DNA from: JBAOHV01 sp964450685
GTDB lineage: Bacteria; Actinomycetota; Acidimicrobiia; Acidimicrobiales; Microtrichaceae
Direction of reading: 5' to 3'
Assembly: GCA_964450685.1 (NCBI GenBank)
Contig: CAYVDN010000012.1
Coordinates: 1 to 64,000 of the forward strand
Length of the DNA stretch: 64,000 bases
Shown: positions 49,716 to 58,928 of the stretch, piece by piece
Layout: each line of letters begins with the position of its first letter
Numbering within the stretch: position 1 is the stretch's first letter
The notes under the pieces: generated by a model
The model's input: the letters and a program-made list of their open reading frames with translations, nothing else
Database searches by the model: none
Told to the model about the DNA's origin: nothing
Position numbers and translations under genes: made by a program

Positions 49716-50800
49716 CCGAAGATCTCGCCGAACTCCACCGGCGGCGGCTGATCGATCTGTTCGTAGGTGCACGACGCCGGCGACTTGTCTGCCCGCCAGC
49801 GCACGAACCGCGCCGGGTGACGGAACCGGCCTGCGGAGACGTTCTCGTAGGTGACCTCGGCGACCAGCTCGCAGCGCAGCGGCACCCAGTCGGACTCCTT
49901 GCCCGACGACCAGCGGCTGACGGTGCCCGGCAACCGCACCGTCTGGGCCCGCTCTCCCGCCTCGACAGCGGCCATCTCGGAGATCCACGGGTGCGACTCG
50001 GCAGCGCCGTCCTCGAACACGGACAGCTCACCCAGCAGAGTCCGTCGTCGGGAAGCAGCGAAAGCGCTGGCCACACCGATGCTGTGCAGCCGAGGTGGTC
50101 CACCGTCGGGTGACCCGTCATCGAACAGCCCGAGCAGCAGCGACCCGACACCGCCCTCCTTGTGGACCCTGTAACCGGCGACGACGCAGTCGGCGGTTCG
50201 GTGGTGCTTCACCTTGAACTGGACCCGCTTGTCCTCGACATACGGCCCGTCGAGCGGCTTGGCCATCACGCCGTCGAATCCGGATCCCTCGAAACGCTCG
50301 AACCAGTCGCGCGCCACCTCCGGGTCGGTCGAGGCGGGTGTCAGGTGCACCTGCCCGTGGGCTGAGCCCAACAGCTCGACGAGGGCGTCACGGCGTGCTG
50401 AGAACGCCAGGCCCCGCAGGTCCAGGTCGTCCAGTGCGAGCAGGTCGAATGCCACGAAATCGGCTGGTGTGGCCGACGCAAGCTTCTCGACGCGGCTCGC
50501 GGCCGGGTGGATGCGTTGGCCCAACAGGTCGAAGTCGAGCCCCTCGGCTGTGGGTACGACCAACTCCCCGTCGACGACGCACCGGGCGGGCAGCTGGGCA
50601 CGCAGAGGGTCCAGCAGCTCGGGGAAGTAGCGGGTCAACGGTCGCTGGTTGCGGCTGGCCAGCTCTATCTCGTCACCGTCGCGGAACACGATGCAACGGA
50701 AGCCGTCCCACTTCGGCTCGTACAGCAGGTCGCCCTCGGGGAGCTCCTTCACCGCTTTGGCCAGCATCGGTCGGACCGGGGGCGCCACGGGAAGTTGCAC
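49712..50800 (-). CDS. ligC: ATP-dependent DNA ligase, LigC type
   Basis: A 362-residue protein with the lysine nucleophile motif LYEPKWDGFRCIVFRDGD, RNQRPLTRYFPEL, DGELVV, FEGSGFDGVMAKPLDGPYVE and VQFKVKHHRTADCVV. The C-terminal OB domain ends CTYEQIDQPPPVEFGEIFG. The length and ending match mycobacterial LigC, an accessory ligase used in repair and Ku-independent end joining. No Ku or LigD genes are in the window. Confidence 0.9.
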   Translation of the reverse strand: MQLPVAPPVRPMLAKAVKELPEGDLLYEPKWDGFRCIVFRDGDEIELASRNQRPLTRYFPELLDPLRAQLPARCVVDGELVVPTAEGLDFDLLGQRIHPAASRVEKLASATPADFVAFDLLALDDLDLRGLAFSARRDALVELLGSAHGQVHLTPASTDPEVARDWFERFEGSGFDGVMAKPLDGPYVEDKRVQFKVKHHRTADCVVAGYRVHKEGGVGSLLLGLFDDGSPDGGPPRLHSIGVASAFAASRRRTLLGELSVFEDGAAESHPWISEMAAVEAGERAQTVRLPGTVSRWSSGKESDWVPLRCELVAEVTYENVSAGRFRHPARFVRWRADKSPASCTYEQIDQPPPVEFGEIFG

Positions 50801-50810
50801 GACTGACGTT

Positions 50811-51371
50811 CTACACCCCGTCGGTCAGGACCCGGCCGAGAAGACGTTCGGGTTCCACGTCGTCGAGCAGCAGGGACCGGACCCGCGGTTTGGTCAGACC
50901 ACGCCGGACCGACTCGTCGACGAACGCGAGCAGGTGGTCGAAATAGCCGTTCACGTTCAACAGGCCGATCGGTTTCGGGTGAAGGCCGAGCGACGCCCAC
51001 GAGAGCACCTCGAACAGCTCCTCGAGCGTTCCCACCCCGCCGGGCAGGGCGATCAGAGCGTCCGCTTCGTCGAACATGACACGTTTGCGGGTCGTCATGT
51101 CCGCCACGAAGCGGAGCTCCGACAGGCGGTCGTGTGCGATCTCCCGATCGGACATGTGGTCGGGCATGACACCCAGCACGTGAGCGCCGTTGGCCAGCGC
51201 GGCGTCTGCGAGCAGACCCATCAGGCCGATGGCTGCGCCGCCGTAGACCAGATCGGCGCCGCGTTGTCCGAGTAGTTCGCCGGTGCGGACCGCTGCGTGC
51301 GAGTAACCGGGGTCGTCGCCGAGACGCGAGGCGCAGTAGACCGCGACACGGGTTCGGCGAGGTGTTTCCAC
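50811..51371 (-). CDS. LOG-family protein (TIGR00730, phosphoribohydrolase-like)
   Basis: A 186-residue Rossmann-fold protein from GTG 51369-51371. It has VAVYCASRLGDDPGYSHAAV, LVYGGAAIGLMGLLADAA, TTRKRVMFDEADALIALPGG and GVGTLEELFEVLSWASLG. The PGGxGTxxE signature defines the LOG/lysine decarboxylase-like family. Characterised members release the base from cytokinin or AMP nucleotides. It follows a very long open antisense frame through the carboxylase gene, which is not coding. Confidence 0.9.
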   Translation of the reverse strand: METPRRTRVAVYCASRLGDDPGYSHAAVRTGELLGQRGADLVYGGAAIGLMGLLADAALANGAHVLGVMPDHMSDREIAHDRLSELRFVADMTTRKRVMFDEADALIALPGGVGTLEELFEVLSWASLGLHPKPIGLLNVNGYFDHLLAFVDESVRRGLTKPRVRSLLLDDVEPERLLGRVLTDGV

Positions 51372-51443
51372 ATCCGACACGCTACAGCCGGCCGACCGGC
51401 GCCTTTTGGGGGCGATCCTCGCCCACGGGTACCGTTCGCCCCT

Positions 51444-52994
51444 ATGGAACACCCCATCCGCGAACGGGTCGAAGACCTGCAACGACGCCGTGAACAGGCT
51501 CTCACCCCCGGCTCGGAACGCTCGATCGCACGTCAGCACGAACGAGGCAAGCTGCTCGCCCGTGAGCGGATCGACCACCTGCTCGACGAAGGGTCGTTCC
51601 ACGAGCTCGACATGCTCGCCCGCCACCGTGCCGGTGACGCCCTGCCGGAACGCCCGTACGGCGATGGTGTGATCACCGGTTGGGGCACCGTCGACGGCCG
51701 CAAGGTGTTCGTCTTCAGCCAGGACTTCACGGTGTTCGGCGGCGCCCTCGGCGGGGTGTTCGCCGAGAAGATCATGAAGCTCATGGACCTTGCGATGAAG
51801 GTCGGTGCACCCGTCATCGGGCTGAACGACGGCGCCGGGGCCCGCATCCAGGAGGGTGTCGTCTCGCTCGCCAGCTACGGCGGGATCTTCTACCGCAACG
51901 TCAAGGCGTCGGGTGTGACGCCCCAGATCTCGGTGATCATGGGCCCGTGCGCCGGCGGCGCGGTCTACAGCCCTGTCATGACCGACTTCGTCTTCATGGT
52001 CGACGAGACGTCCTACATGTTCATCACCGGCCCCGACGTGGTGAAGCAGGTGACCGGCGAGGAGGTCTCCCAGCAGGATCTTGGTGGCGCCCGCGTGCAC
52101 ACCGGCACCTCCGGTGTAGCCCAGTTCATCTCGGCCGACGACAAGGCGGCCCTCGACGACGTGCGCTACCTGCTCGGGTTCCTGCCGTCCAACAACCTGG
52201 ACGAAGCCCCGTTCGAGCCGACCGACGACCCGTCGGACCGCCGTTGCGAGGAGCTCTACGACCTGATCCCCGACTCGGCTAACCAGCCCTACGACATGCG
52301 CGACGTAGTGCGCACCGTCGTCGACGACGGCGACTTCTTCGAGTACGCCGCGACCTGGGCCGGTTCGATCATCTGCGGCTTCGCGCGGCTTGGTGGAACC
52401 CCGGTCGGCATCGTCGGGAACCAGCCCGCCATGTACGCAGGCGTGCTCGACATCGAGTCGTCGTCCAAGGCGGCCCGCTTCGTGCGCACATGCGACGCGT
52501 TCAACATCCCGCTGATCACGTTCGTCGACGTACCCGGCTTCCTGCCCGGTGTCGACCAGGAGCACAACGGGATCATCCGCCACGGCGCCAAGCTGCTCTA
52601 CGCGTACTGCGAGGCGACCGTGCCACGCATCTCGGTGATCACCCGCAAGGCGTACGGCGGCGCCTACGTCGTCATGGACTCGAAGTCGATTGGCTCCGAC
52701 CTGACTTTCGCCTGGCCGTCGGCCGAGTTGGCGGTCATGGGGGCCAGCGGCGCGGTCGAGATCGTTCACCGTCGCACGGTGGCCGAGGCCGACGACCCGG
52801 TCGCCAAGCGCGCCGAGCTGATCGAGGAGTACGAGGAGAACTACCTCAACCCGTGGGAGGCGACCGACCGCGGCTACGTCGATGACGTGATCGACCCCGC
52901 AGAGACCCGCATCAAGCTGATCGCCGGGCTGGACCTGCTGCGCTCCAAGCGCGAAGAGCTGCCCAACCGCAAGCACGGGAACATGCCGCTGTGA
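51444..52994 (+). CDS. Acyl-CoA carboxylase carboxyltransferase (beta) subunit, propionyl-CoA type
   Basis: A 516-residue protein of normal length from ATG 51444: RQHERGKLLARERIDHLLDE, GALGGVFAEKIMKLMDLAMK, the acyl-CoA oxyanion region GPCAGGAVYSPVMTDF, FVDVPGFLPGVDQEHNGIIR and the biotin-side AYGGAYVVMDSKSIGSDL. The Asp after SKSIGS (GSDL) is the residue linked with propionyl/acetyl preference. It transfers CO2 from biotin to propionyl- or acetyl-CoA. An epsilon subunit follows with overlap; the biotinylated alpha subunit is not in the window. Confidence 0.94.
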   Translation: MEHPIRERVEDLQRRREQALTPGSERSIARQHERGKLLARERIDHLLDEGSFHELDMLARHRAGDALPERPYGDGVITGWGTVDGRKVFVFSQDFTVFGGALGGVFAEKIMKLMDLAMKVGAPVIGLNDGAGARIQEGVVSLASYGGIFYRNVKASGVTPQISVIMGPCAGGAVYSPVMTDFVFMVDETSYMFITGPDVVKQVTGEEVSQQDLGGARVHTGTSGVAQFISADDKAALDDVRYLLGFLPSNNLDEAPFEPTDDPSDRRCEELYDLIPDSANQPYDMRDVVRTVVDDGDFFEYAATWAGSIICGFARLGGTPVGIVGNQPAMYAGVLDIESSSKAARFVRTCDAFNIPLITFVDVPGFLPGVDQEHNGIIRHGAKLLYAYCEATVPRISVITRKAYGGAYVVMDSKSIGSDLTFAWPSAELAVMGASGAVEIVHRRTVAEADDPVAKRAELIEEYEENYLNPWEATDRGYVDDVIDPAETRIKLIAGLDLLRSKREELPNRKHGNMPL

Positions 52995-53179
52995 TCCAGC
53001 CGAGCACGGGTATCTCGCCCGAGCCGACCGACGAGGAGGCCGCAGCGATAGTCGCCGCGGTGCAGACACTGCTCGGCGGTACCGGTGAGACTGGCCCCGC
53101 TCGTGACCAGGTGTCGCGTTGGCGGTTCTCGGGGCGCTGGTGGTCCCGGCCTGTGCCGGCACGCCGCGTACGGCCCTGA
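52991..53179 (+). CDS. Acyl-CoA carboxylase epsilon subunit
   Basis: A 62-residue protein from a GTG that overlaps the beta-subunit stop (GTGA). It has PTDEEAAAIVAAVQTLLGG and the family end WRFSGRWWSRP. Epsilon subunits stabilise actinobacterial acyl-CoA carboxylase complexes and are largely restricted to that phylum. Confidence 0.88.
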   Translation: MIQPSTGISPEPTDEEAAAIVAAVQTLLGGTGETGPARDQVSRWRFSGRWWSRPVPARRVRP

Positions 53180-53216
53180 GCGACCCGGCTGTCGGCCGAT
53201 CCCTAGTCTCGGCGGA

Positions 53217-54254
53217 GTGGAGCCCGTGGAGCGGTACCCGGCCGAGGTGATGACGGTCGCCGACGACGAAGTGGTCGTCGATCGCCGCGGCGAGATGTGC
53301 GGCTACCGGGACCTCGCGCCCGACACCGAGGTGGACCTCGATGGCCTGACCGTGCGCACGCTGCCCCGACGCGGCGAGCTGCTGACAACGCTGGCCACCG
53401 TCAACGACGTGCATTTCGGTGAGACGGTGTGCGGCAAGGTCGACGGTGTCGACGACTGGGAGACCTTCTCGGTCCGACCCGGCGAAGCCCCCTACCCGGA
53501 GACGATGTCGGCGGGTGCGGTCCAGGAGATCCGACGAGCGGATGTCGACCTGGTGGTCGCCAAGGGTGACCTGACCTCGAACGGTCTACAGGCCGAGTAC
53601 GACCGCTTCGTCGAGGTGTACGGCGCGGCGTTCGGTGAGCAGTTGATGCACGTGCGCGGCAACCACGAGAGCTGGCACCACCTGGACGTGGCGGTGTGGC
53701 CGACCCAGGAGCGGAAACTCGACGGCGTGACGGTCGCTCTGCTCGACACGTCACTCGACGGCCAGGTGCACGGCGGAATCGACGCCGACCAGATCGAATG
53801 GCTCGATGAGCTCGGTGAACGGACGGACCAGCCGGTGTTGGTGATGGGTCACCATCCTGTGTGGAACCCGGCTGACGTGCCCCGTGACTGGCCCAAGCAC
53901 TTCGGCCTGCCGCCCGAGCCGACCGAGGCCCTGGCAGCGGTGATGGCGCGCCGCCCGTCGTTGGTCGGCTACTTCGCCGGACACACGCATCGCAACAAGG
54001 TGGTGTGGCTGGCGGATGCCCCCTCGGTGCCGTTCGTCGAGGTGGCCAGCGTCAAGGACTTCCCCGGGAGCTGGGCCGAGTACCGCGTGTTCGACGGTGC
54101 CATCCTCCAGGTGCACCGGCGCATTTCCACACCTGCCGCACTCGACTGGAGTGAACGCACGCGGGCGATGTTCGGAGGCAGCTACGAGGGTTACTCGCTG
54201 GGAGGACTGGACGATCGTTGCTTCATGATCGACACGGCGGGAGTCGGGACGTGA
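53217..54254 (+). CDS. Calcineurin-like metallophosphoesterase
   Basis: A 345-residue protein; I start at GTG 53217 (other GTG/ATG at 53226 and 53250). The five metal motifs are present: TVNDVHFGE, VAKGDLTSNG, VRGNHESWHH, VMGHHPVWN and FAGHTHRNKV. No signal peptide. The family includes cAMP phosphodiesterases (CpdA/Rv0805) and other phosphoesterases. Its stop overlaps the GTG of the CoA-transferase gene. Confidence 0.87.
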   Translation: MEPVERYPAEVMTVADDEVVVDRRGEMCGYRDLAPDTEVDLDGLTVRTLPRRGELLTTLATVNDVHFGETVCGKVDGVDDWETFSVRPGEAPYPETMSAGAVQEIRRADVDLVVAKGDLTSNGLQAEYDRFVEVYGAAFGEQLMHVRGNHESWHHLDVAVWPTQERKLDGVTVALLDTSLDGQVHGGIDADQIEWLDELGERTDQPVLVMGHHPVWNPADVPRDWPKHFGLPPEPTEALAAVMARRPSLVGYFAGHTHRNKVVWLADAPSVPFVEVASVKDFPGSWAEYRVFDGAILQVHRRISTPAALDWSERTRAMFGGSYEGYSLGGLDDRCFMIDTAGVGT

Positions 54255-55417
54255 CCGGAGATGCTGCCGTGAGCGCCGGGACCGCGACCGGTCCGCTGGC
54301 CGATCTGCGCGTGATCGACGTCGCGACGGTCGTGGCGGGACCGGGCTGTGCCCGCTATCTGGCCGACTTCGGTGCCGACGTGATCAAGGTCGAACGACCC
54401 GGCGGTGACACCGTCCGCGACCTGGGTTGGAAGGACCCGCGCGACGACACGTCGGTGTGGTGGAAGATCGTCAGCCGCAACAAGCGCACCATCGAACTGG
54501 ACCTGAAGGACCCAGAGGACCTGGCGGTGATGCGGACACTGTGCGACTCGGCCGACGTCCTGGTCGAGAACTTCCGCCCCGGCACCCTCGAAAGGCTGGG
54601 TCTGGGCCCCGACGTGCTCCACAGGACCAACCCCGACCTGGTCATCACGCGGGTCACCGGGTTCGGCCAGAGCGGCCCCTACAAGGACAGAGCCGCGTTC
54701 GCCACCCAGGCCGAGGCCCTGTCGGGGTTCGCCGCCATCAACGGTGAACCAGACGGTGCTCCACTGCTGCCGCCGATCGCGCTGACCGACGAGGTGACGG
54801 CGATCGTCGCCGCGTTCGCGACGATGGTCGCGGTCCACTCGGGAGTCGGCCAAGTCGTCGACGTGAACCTGATGGAGTCGATGCTGCAGATGATGGGTCC
54901 GCTCGTTCCCCTCTACGGGATGTTCGGCCAGACCCAGGAGCGTCTCGGAGCGGGCATCCCGTACACGGTGCCGCGCAACACTTACCGCTGCTCCGACGGG
55001 CACTGGGTCGCGGTGTCGTCCAGCGCCGAGACCGTCGCCCAGAGAGTGCTGGAGCTGATCGGGCTCGACGGTGACGACCGCTTCGTCGGTTTCGACGGAC
55101 GGGTCGAGCACCGGGAGCTGATCGACGACCGGCTCGGCGCATGGGTCGCCGAACGGACACGTGACCAGGTGCTCGCCGAGTTCGAACGGGTCAACGCCGC
55201 GGTGGCGCCCGTGTACGACATGGCCGACATCTTCGCCGACCCCCACTACCGCGATCGCGGTGCCATCACCACGGTCGATGGCGTCCCGATGCCCGAGGTC
55301 GTGGCACGACTGTCGGCCACGCCGGGGCGCGTGCGCTGGGCCGGCCGGGGAATCGATGCCGATGGCGACCAGTTGCGTGCCGATCTGGCGGCGGAGCATC
55401 GCGCCGAGGTCCGCTAG
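54251..55417 (+). CDS. CaiB/BaiF-family CoA transferase (type III)
   Basis: A 388-residue protein from GTG 54251, overlapping the phosphoesterase stop (GTGA). Family motifs: LRVIDVATVVAGPGCARYLA, GADVIKVERPGGDTVRDLGW, VENFRPGTLERLGLG and GFGQSGPYKDR. The position of the catalytic Asp (VDVNLMESMLQ) is Glu here, a variation seen in some family members. It moves CoA between carboxylic acids. The link to a phosphoesterase is unusual. Confidence 0.9.
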   Translation: MTGDAAVSAGTATGPLADLRVIDVATVVAGPGCARYLADFGADVIKVERPGGDTVRDLGWKDPRDDTSVWWKIVSRNKRTIELDLKDPEDLAVMRTLCDSADVLVENFRPGTLERLGLGPDVLHRTNPDLVITRVTGFGQSGPYKDRAAFATQAEALSGFAAINGEPDGAPLLPPIALTDEVTAIVAAFATMVAVHSGVGQVVDVNLMESMLQMMGPLVPLYGMFGQTQERLGAGIPYTVPRNTYRCSDGHWVAVSSSAETVAQRVLELIGLDGDDRFVGFDGRVEHRELIDDRLGAWVAERTRDQVLAEFERVNAAVAPVYDMADIFADPHYRDRGAITTVDGVPMPEVVARLSATPGRVRWAGRGIDADGDQLRADLAAEHRAEVR

Positions 55418-55469
55418 AGCTGAAACCACTCGTCGCGGGTACGGGCAACGGGGGCGATTGCCGGGCCGA

Positions 55470-56441
55470 TTACTCGGCGATGGCGACCTCGATTCGGTCC
55501 TGCTTCCACTCCCGCGCCGAGCCCAGCGCCAGGTGCGCCTGTTCCAGGAGCTCATCGGCAGAGAACGCGTGCGCCGGATAGCAGGCGACGCCGGCCCACA
55601 TTGTGTGGTTGCCGAACCGGCTCACCAGGTTCCGGCGTACCCGCTCGACGGTCCAGACTGCCCCGTTCTCGGGGGTGTCCTCGAGGATGATCGCGAACGT
55701 GCCGTTCGTGAGGCGGCAGGCGGTGTCGGCGTCGCGGACGGTCTCGCGGATCGACTGCGCGGCCTTCGCCGGGTCGGCGGGCGACGAAGTCGCAGAACCG
55801 ACCCCTTCGTGAGCATCGATAAGAGCTATCGCCACCGGACGCAGGTGGCGCCGTGCGGATGCGATCCGGGCGTCCAGGGCAACTCGGAAGTACGCCTCCG
55901 AGAAGAGCTGCGACGCTTGATCGGTGAGCGCCGACATGTCGCTCCCTCCGGCCGTCGGTACACCACTGGGGGGCTGGGACGGGATCTGGGAGAGACCTGC
56001 CCCGGCTGCCAAAGGCTCGTCCGGCACTGTTGGTGCCGAATGCCCTGTTGGTGCCGCCTGGACCGTGGGTGGTGCCGCCACGGAAGGGGGACTCGCGGCA
56101 GCGGCGATCGCTACCGCAGCGGCAGCCCCGGCCTCTTCCGCTCGACGCTTGGCAGCGGCCAGCTCGGACTTCAGTTGTTCGATTCGTTCGCCGTCGGCCC
56201 GCAGTCGTTCCTGGTCGCCAGCGGCCTGCGAACGCAGCGCGTCGCGCTCGGCAGTGATCTCGTCCGTCATCGAGCCCGAGTCGTTGTCACCGCCGGTCAC
56301 TCCGAGTGACAGCGCACCGGCGCTCAGCGCCAGCAGACCGGCTATGAGCCCGGCGACCGGTGCTTCGAACACCAATGCCAGGACACCGACGACGGCTCCG
56401 ACCACTCCGACCACGAACGCGATTGCACGGCTGTTCACCAC
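55470..56441 (-). CDS. Membrane protein with degenerate GGDEF-like domain
   Basis: A 323-residue protein; GTG 56441 chosen because GGGAGA sits just upstream (ATG 56504 is an alternative). Two N-terminal transmembrane helices (IAFVVGVVGAVVGVLALVF; VAGLIAGLLALSAGALSLG) are followed by a coiled coil (about 60-100), an Ala/Pro-rich linker, then a GGDEF-type fold (FRVALDARIASARRHLRPVA, RDADTACRLTNGTFAIILED, AGVACYPAHAFSADELLEQA). The GGDEF signature itself is replaced by TNGTF, so diguanylate cyclase activity is not expected. It may be a receptor or scaffold. Confidence 0.75.
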   Translation of the reverse strand: MVNSRAIAFVVGVVGAVVGVLALVFEAPVAGLIAGLLALSAGALSLGVTGGDNDSGSMTDEITAERDALRSQAAGDQERLRADGERIEQLKSELAAAKRRAEEAGAAAAVAIAAAASPPSVAAPPTVQAAPTGHSAPTVPDEPLAAGAGLSQIPSQPPSGVPTAGGSDMSALTDQASQLFSEAYFRVALDARIASARRHLRPVAIALIDAHEGVGSATSSPADPAKAAQSIRETVRDADTACRLTNGTFAIILEDTPENGAVWTVERVRRNLVSRFGNHTMWAGVACYPAHAFSADELLEQAHLALGSAREWKQDRIEVAIAE

Positions 56442-56786
56442 GTGTCTCCCATCGGCGCGTACGGGGCTGGGGTGAAGCTTTGGCGACGTGTCAGTCACCT
56501 GCATCGGAACAACCGTAGTTCGGTCCGACGCGACGACAGCCGGACCCTCGGTCCGGCCGTTCTGGTTCTCAGCGTTCACAGCGTCGGGGCGGAGCGGAGG
56601 CCACGGAGGCTGCCAGCACCTGGGAAGCGCTGGAGGCATACGTTGGAGGGAGAGTGTGATCCCCGCCCCATGTGCCCCGGCTGTGTGCCGATGGGGGCGA
56701 AACCACCGGCACAAGTAGTATCGGCAGCTACCCGCCTCACTTGAGCGCGAATTCCGAGTCGCCCGGAGCGGTTGGAGCGAGGGACT

Positions 56787-57068
56787 TTGCAGACGCTGTC
56801 CGAGCTGGTTCGACACACACACCCGGAACTGCTGAGGATCACCGCACAGCAGGACGACAGCCAGCTGTTCCTGGGCAAGGACTTCCTGCCGTGGATGATC
56901 CTGGCGTTCGGTGCGGCGATGGTCGTTGGTCCCTTGTACGCGCTCGTGCGACCTCCCCAGACACCAGATGGTGAGGAGCCTCGCACGGTTCCGATCGGGC
57001 GCACGATGGGAATGGTGGTGGTCGGACTGATCGCCGCGGTCTGGGGTCTGGCGAGCCTGATCAGTTGA
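56787..57068 (+). CDS. Small membrane protein with two transmembrane helices
   Basis: About 93 residues from TTG 56787, preceded by GAGGGA; TTG 56772 is possible. An amphipathic start (QTLSELVRHTHPELLRITAQ), TM1 (FLPWMILAFGAAMVVGPLYA), a Pro-rich loop and TM2 (GMVVVGLIAAVWGLASLIS). No family recognised. Convergent with the hydrolase gene. Confidence 0.65.
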   Translation: MQTLSELVRHTHPELLRITAQQDDSQLFLGKDFLPWMILAFGAAMVVGPLYALVRPPQTPDGEEPRTVPIGRTMGMVVVGLIAAVWGLASLIS

Positions 57069-57089
57069 GCGGCGTCCAGGCGGCGATCA

Positions 57090-58841
57090 TCAGTTGCCGG
57101 CGGTCGCGCATCGCATCGCCTGAGCCGTCACCAGTCGGGCGAGCTTCTCCTGGTCGCCGCTCAACACGAGCTCGTTGAAGGCCGACTCGCCGAGATCGTC
57201 GATGATGCCGTCCACTACGCAAGCGGCGACCTCTGCCGGCAGGCCGGCTGACTCCATCTGGCTCACGACCTCGTCACGCAGCGGGGTGAACGACGCTTCC
57301 TGGGACTGAGCGGGGCAGCGTGTACCGGCTGCCGGAAGCACCAGGTCCACCAGGTAGTCGACGACTGCCTGCTCGATGCAGCTCCCTCCGCGCAGGAAGG
57401 CCGTGTGACCGTCGCCCTCGTAGGTCAACAGCACAGAACCCTCGAGTGCCGCTGACATCTGCTCAGACCACTCATACGGTGTCGCCGGGTCTCCCACGGT
57501 GCCGACCACAAGCACAGGTGCTGAACCGGTGCCGGTGATCGTCGGTAGGGGATTGGCGGCCATCGGCCAGTCCAGACAGCTGAAGGTGCCGAACGCAGTG
57601 AGCCCACCGAAGGTCTCGGAGCTGGCGGCGATCCTCTCGGATGCGTCGGTTGCCTCATCGACAGACGGCCGTTCGGTGGTGTCCGCACACGAGACCATCG
57701 TCTGCGCGTCACTCGAGTTGTCATAGGACCCGTCGGGTTCGCGGCCTGTCTGTCGGTCGACGAGTGTGAGCAGGGCAGCCGCGCCTCCGTCGTCGATGTC
57801 CGCGATCGACGTGGCGAGCGTCCCCCAGAGCGTCGTGTCGTAGAGGGCGGTGGCGATGGCCAGGTCGAACAGGTCGGAGCTCAGCTCGCGTCGGCCGGAT
57901 CCGGTATCGACCACGACGGGCGACGACTCTAGACGGGCCCGGGTCTGGTCGATCGTCGCGGCCGAGTCAGGGCCGATCGCGCACTGCGCGTCGGCGTCGC
58001 ACGCGTCCACGAAGCTGGCAAAGGTCCGATCGAAGCCCTGCGCCTGGGCTGTCAGCTGCGCCTCGGTGTCTGCTGATGGACTGACCGAGCCGTCCAGCAC
58101 GAGCGCCCGGACCCGTTCGGGGAACAGCGTCGCGTACACCGCGCCGATGGACGTGCCGTAGGAGAAGCCGATGTAGCTGAGCTGCTCGTCGCCGAGTGCC
58201 GCGCGCAGCTGGTCCAGGTCGGCTGCCACATCGGCGGTGCTCATGTGCTCGATCAGCTCACCCGATCGCTGCTCGCAGCCCTCGCGGAACTCAGCCTGCT
58301 CATCGAGTGCCCTCTGCAGCTCTTCCTCATCGTCCGGTGTGAGGTCGCCAGAGAGGGACTCGTCCTTGGTCTCGTCGTCCACGCAGTGCACAGGGGTGCT
58401 CGCAGCTACACCGCGCGGGTCGAACGAGACCAGGTCGAACCGGTCCGTCAGCGACGCGGGGAACATCGAGGCAGAGTTGGTCAGGTACTCGACACCCGAC
58501 CCGCCGGGGCCACCGGGGTTGAGTACCAACGAGCCGATGCGCTCGGATTCGGTGCCAGTGGAGGGGTAGCGGGCGACGGCGAGATCGAGGGTTTCGCCGT
58601 CGGCATCCGCAGGGTCTACCGGAACGGCGAGTGTCGCGCACTCCAGACCAGCGAGGGACGCCAACTGGTCGGCACAGCGACCGAAGCTCAGCCCGTCCTC
58701 GGACGTTCCGGCAGCGCTCGTCGACGACTGGTCGCGTGGGGCCGATTGCTTGGCCGTTGAACTGCTGTTCTGGGACGGGAAGCAACCCGTGAGCGCGACG
58801 AGCAGAACCACGGCGAGGGGCGACCAGCGAGTAGGGGACAC
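57090..58841 (-). CDS. Secreted TAP-like alpha/beta hydrolase (tripeptidyl aminopeptidase family) lipoprotein
   Basis: A 583-residue protein from GTG 58841 with a lipoprotein signal (PLAVVLLVALTGCFPSQ). Domains: N-terminal AB_hydrolase (GSLVLNPGGPGGSGVEYL, LVSFDPRGVAASTPVHCVDD), nucleophile LSYIGFSYGTSIGAVYATLF, helical cap, then the TAP C-terminal region with Asp (VLVVGTVGDPATPYEW) and His (LLTYEGDGHTAFL). A C-terminal extension of about 80 residues follows. It resembles Streptomyces SlpD/E and mycobacterial Hip1-type exported peptidases. A much longer open frame upstream is antisense to the asparaginase gene and not coding. Confidence 0.9.
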   Translation of the reverse strand: MSPTRWSPLAVVLLVALTGCFPSQNSSSTAKQSAPRDQSSTSAAGTSEDGLSFGRCADQLASLAGLECATLAVPVDPADADGETLDLAVARYPSTGTESERIGSLVLNPGGPGGSGVEYLTNSASMFPASLTDRFDLVSFDPRGVAASTPVHCVDDETKDESLSGDLTPDDEEELQRALDEQAEFREGCEQRSGELIEHMSTADVAADLDQLRAALGDEQLSYIGFSYGTSIGAVYATLFPERVRALVLDGSVSPSADTEAQLTAQAQGFDRTFASFVDACDADAQCAIGPDSAATIDQTRARLESSPVVVDTGSGRRELSSDLFDLAIATALYDTTLWGTLATSIADIDDGGAAALLTLVDRQTGREPDGSYDNSSDAQTMVSCADTTERPSVDEATDASERIAASSETFGGLTAFGTFSCLDWPMAANPLPTITGTGSAPVLVVGTVGDPATPYEWSEQMSAALEGSVLLTYEGDGHTAFLRGGSCIEQAVVDYLVDLVLPAAGTRCPAQSQEASFTPLRDEVVSQMESAGLPAEVAACVVDGIIDDLGESAFNELVLSGDQEKLARLVTAQAMRCATAGN

Positions 58842-58928
58842 GGGCTCGAAGGCTACCGATGCCCGACGGGGATCGGCCGGCGTCGCCCAAGGCATCCTCA
58901 GCTTCGGCCTGGCGCCTACCATCCGGCG

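Noticed and set aside
51372..53414. Long minus-strand frame extending the LOG-family protein upstream
   Set aside because: It is antisense to the acyl-CoA carboxylase beta subunit; the family start is at 51371.
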